From NCBI RefSeq assembly GCF_003436275.1, contig NZ_QSOP01000001.1, positions 58,382-122,381 on the forward strand: 64,000 nucleotides of DNA, given 5' to 3'. Shown piece after piece: positions 62,784-64,000 of the stretch (positions are counted from its first letter, which is position 1; each line of letters opens with the position of its first letter). Under the pieces are notes generated by a model. It saw nothing but the letters and a program-made list of their open reading frames with translations, was not told where the DNA came from and did not search any database. The translations under genes were made by a program, and so were the position numbers. The DNA comes from Collinsella sp. TM09-10AT. Lineage in GTDB: Bacteria > Actinomycetota > Coriobacteriia > Coriobacteriales > Coriobacteriaceae.

Positions 62784-63920
62784 ATGTTTGCCGCCGAGTC
62801 CCACGCCAGCCGTCATCACATCGCGATCGCTGCCATGGCCTGCCTATGCGTTTTGCTGGGCGGGCCTTCCTATGCCGCGGGCGCGGAGAGCCTGTTCATC
62901 GCGGGCGCGACGTACTGCGAGCCGGGCGTGTCGGGCCCCGGCTGGGCCTGGACCGATGCCGGCCACCTGGAGCTTGACGGCTACGCGGGCGACGCCATCG
63001 GCGCCGACGGCGACCTGGTCGTGACGCTTGCCGGGCGCAACTCGGTGACCGAGTCGCATGCGCCCGATGCGGACATCGCGCAGTGCGGCATGGAGGTGTG
63101 GGGCAGCCTGACGCTTCGCGGCACCGGGTCCCTGGCGGCTTCGGGCTCGCAGTGCGCGATCCACGTCTCGCGGGCGCTCGCGGTGGACGGCTGCGCCGTC
63201 GATGCCCGGGCGGACGGGGCCGGCGTCACGGACGAGGCCGTGGCCGGCGTGATCGCCGCCCGCATGGCCGTGCGCGGCGGCGGGCGCGTCGTCGCCGCCG
63301 GTGCCGCGCCCGCCGCCGGCGTGCAGGCTTTTGGCGTGTACCTGCAGGACGCGGGCGCAGGCGACGATTCGGCCGGGCGCGGGCTTTCCGTCGATACCTC
63401 GCGGCTCGATGCGACCGGTGCCGACGGCGGCGTCGCATGCGCGGGCGGGTCGCTCGTGTCCGCGCGGTTCGTGGCGCCTGCGGGCGGGGCCTTCGGTGCC
63501 GGCGGCGCGGTGGATGCCTCCGGGTCCATGGCGCCGCATGTGGTGATTGAGCCCCAGGGCGCCACGGCGCCGGCGGGGGAGACCGACGGGCGCGAGGAGC
63601 CCGGTGGCGCGGGCGAGCCGGCCGGTGGTGCCGGTCCTGCCGTTGGGCGGCCCGGCGCCGGGTCCGCGACGGATCCCGTCCTTAAGCCCGCGACCGCGAC
63701 GCCCAAGACGACCACGACAACCAAAACGACAGTGGTCAAGACCGCGGCGTCCGCGCCATCCAGGGCCAAGACCGCCAGCGCTGCCACCGTCACGCTCCCC
63801 AGGACAGCCGACAGCAACTGGATCGCCGCCTCCTTGGCGCTACTCCTGCTGGGAACAGCGCTTGTGTTTGTTAACGTCGTGATTGCGGTTCTAGGTAGGC
63901 CAAAGCGTAAAGGCGATTGA
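62784..63920 (+). CDS. Sortase-anchored surface protein (LPRTA)
   Basis: A 378-residue exported protein. An N-terminal signal peptide (SRHHIAIAAMACLCVLLGGPSYAAGA) is followed by a Gly/Ala-rich domain (about 35-260) with repeating short strands reminiscent of a right-handed beta-solenoid (LVVTLAGRNSV, GSLTLRGTGSLAASGSQCAI). A Pro/Gly/Thr-rich stalk (about 260-335) follows, then the sorting signal LPRTA at 338-342, a hydrophobic helix and a basic tail RPKRKGD. This is a cell-wall-anchored layout; LPxTA is a variant of LPxTG. The ATG follows GGAGCGGG. Extremely high GC. The function is unknown. Confidence 0.72.
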   Translation: MFAAESHASRHHIAIAAMACLCVLLGGPSYAAGAESLFIAGATYCEPGVSGPGWAWTDAGHLELDGYAGDAIGADGDLVVTLAGRNSVTESHAPDADIAQCGMEVWGSLTLRGTGSLAASGSQCAIHVSRALAVDGCAVDARADGAGVTDEAVAGVIAARMAVRGGGRVVAAGAAPAAGVQAFGVYLQDAGAGDDSAGRGLSVDTSRLDATGADGGVACAGGSLVSARFVAPAGGAFGAGGAVDASGSMAPHVVIEPQGATAPAGETDGREEPGGAGEPAGGAGPAVGRPGAGSATDPVLKPATATPKTTTTTKTTVVKTAASAPSRAKTASAATVTLPRTADSNWIAASLALLLLGTALVFVNVVIAVLGRPKRKGD

Positions 63921-64000
63921 TCGAACTGCCATACACTTCTAGGTAGGGGCAATTGCAACGTGTATGACGCATAGCAGGGGCGCGCCGGCAAACGCCGGCG
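63921..64000. other. Intergenic tail with a GC hairpin at the window edge
   Basis: Only 80 bases; GCCGGC / GCCGGC near 63983-63999 could be the start of a terminator cut by the window end. No gene is seen. Confidence 0.4.

Overview
The window is high-GC DNA from an anaerobic gut-type actinobacterium of the class Coriobacteriia, most likely Collinsella or a close relative. That placement is inferred from gene content and codon use; no marker search was possible. Most genes are on the + strand. Several intergenic gaps are packed with inverted repeats.

Layout. 1-8400: the 3' part of the RNase P RNA, then housekeeping and transport genes (YigZ-type protein, a Cys-rich C_GCAxxG protein, MetY-type enzyme, MFS transporter, xpt, a release-factor-like GGQ protein, a lipid-kinase-like protein, a CLC channel). 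8500-14000: a molybdenum block, moeA, mogA-type and modABC. 14030-21200: a structured leader, two paralogous 2-hydroxyacyl-CoA-dehydratase-type proteins with their ATPase activator, then selD (itself a selenoprotein with in-frame UGA), yedF, a DUF3343 gene and a cysteine-desulfurase-type enzyme. 21200-24020: a brnQ gene broken by an amber codon, tRNA-Pro, tRNA-Gly followed by an att-like scar, and a formate/nitrite channel. 24200-27940: selA, selB and the selenocysteine tRNA gene selC. 28200-33540: glutamate dehydrogenase and a two-gene molybdenum hydroxylase. 33670-42000: tRNA-Leu, tig, clpP, clpX, valS, folC. 42300-46760 (- strand): an aminopeptidase-P-like gene and a three-gene anaerobic glycerol-3-phosphate dehydrogenase-type operon. 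46928-47142: a strictly periodic array of alternating inverted 15-mers. 47240-49680: a zinc-ribbon membrane protein and thrS. 49780-62420: a capsule/exopolysaccharide locus headed by a LoaP-type NusG paralogue. 62784-63920: a predicted sortase-anchored surface protein.

How the genes fit together. Molybdenum uptake and cofactor genes, all four sel functions (selA, selB, selC, selD), putative selenium-carrier genes and a molybdenum hydroxylase sit within about 25 kb, suggesting a Mo/Se redox island, possibly including a selenium-dependent molybdenum hydroxylase. The polysaccharide locus has a priming sugar transferase, three glycosyltransferases, UDP-glucose dehydrogenase, UDP-glucuronate 4-epimerase, a glucuronyl-C5-epimerase-like protein, an EpsG-type polymerase, a flippase, an ATP-grasp protein and an acetyltransferase. 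This points to a uronic-acid-rich polymer, possibly with iduronate. Three poly-G tracts and an in-gene palindrome cluster suggest it may vary.

The most unusual non-coding structures are the 40-nt-period alternating repeat array, the leader upstream of the dehydratase-like operon, a 162-bp MITE-like repeat present twice, four long nested intergenic hairpins, and a dispersed family of GGGACAG-type hairpins.
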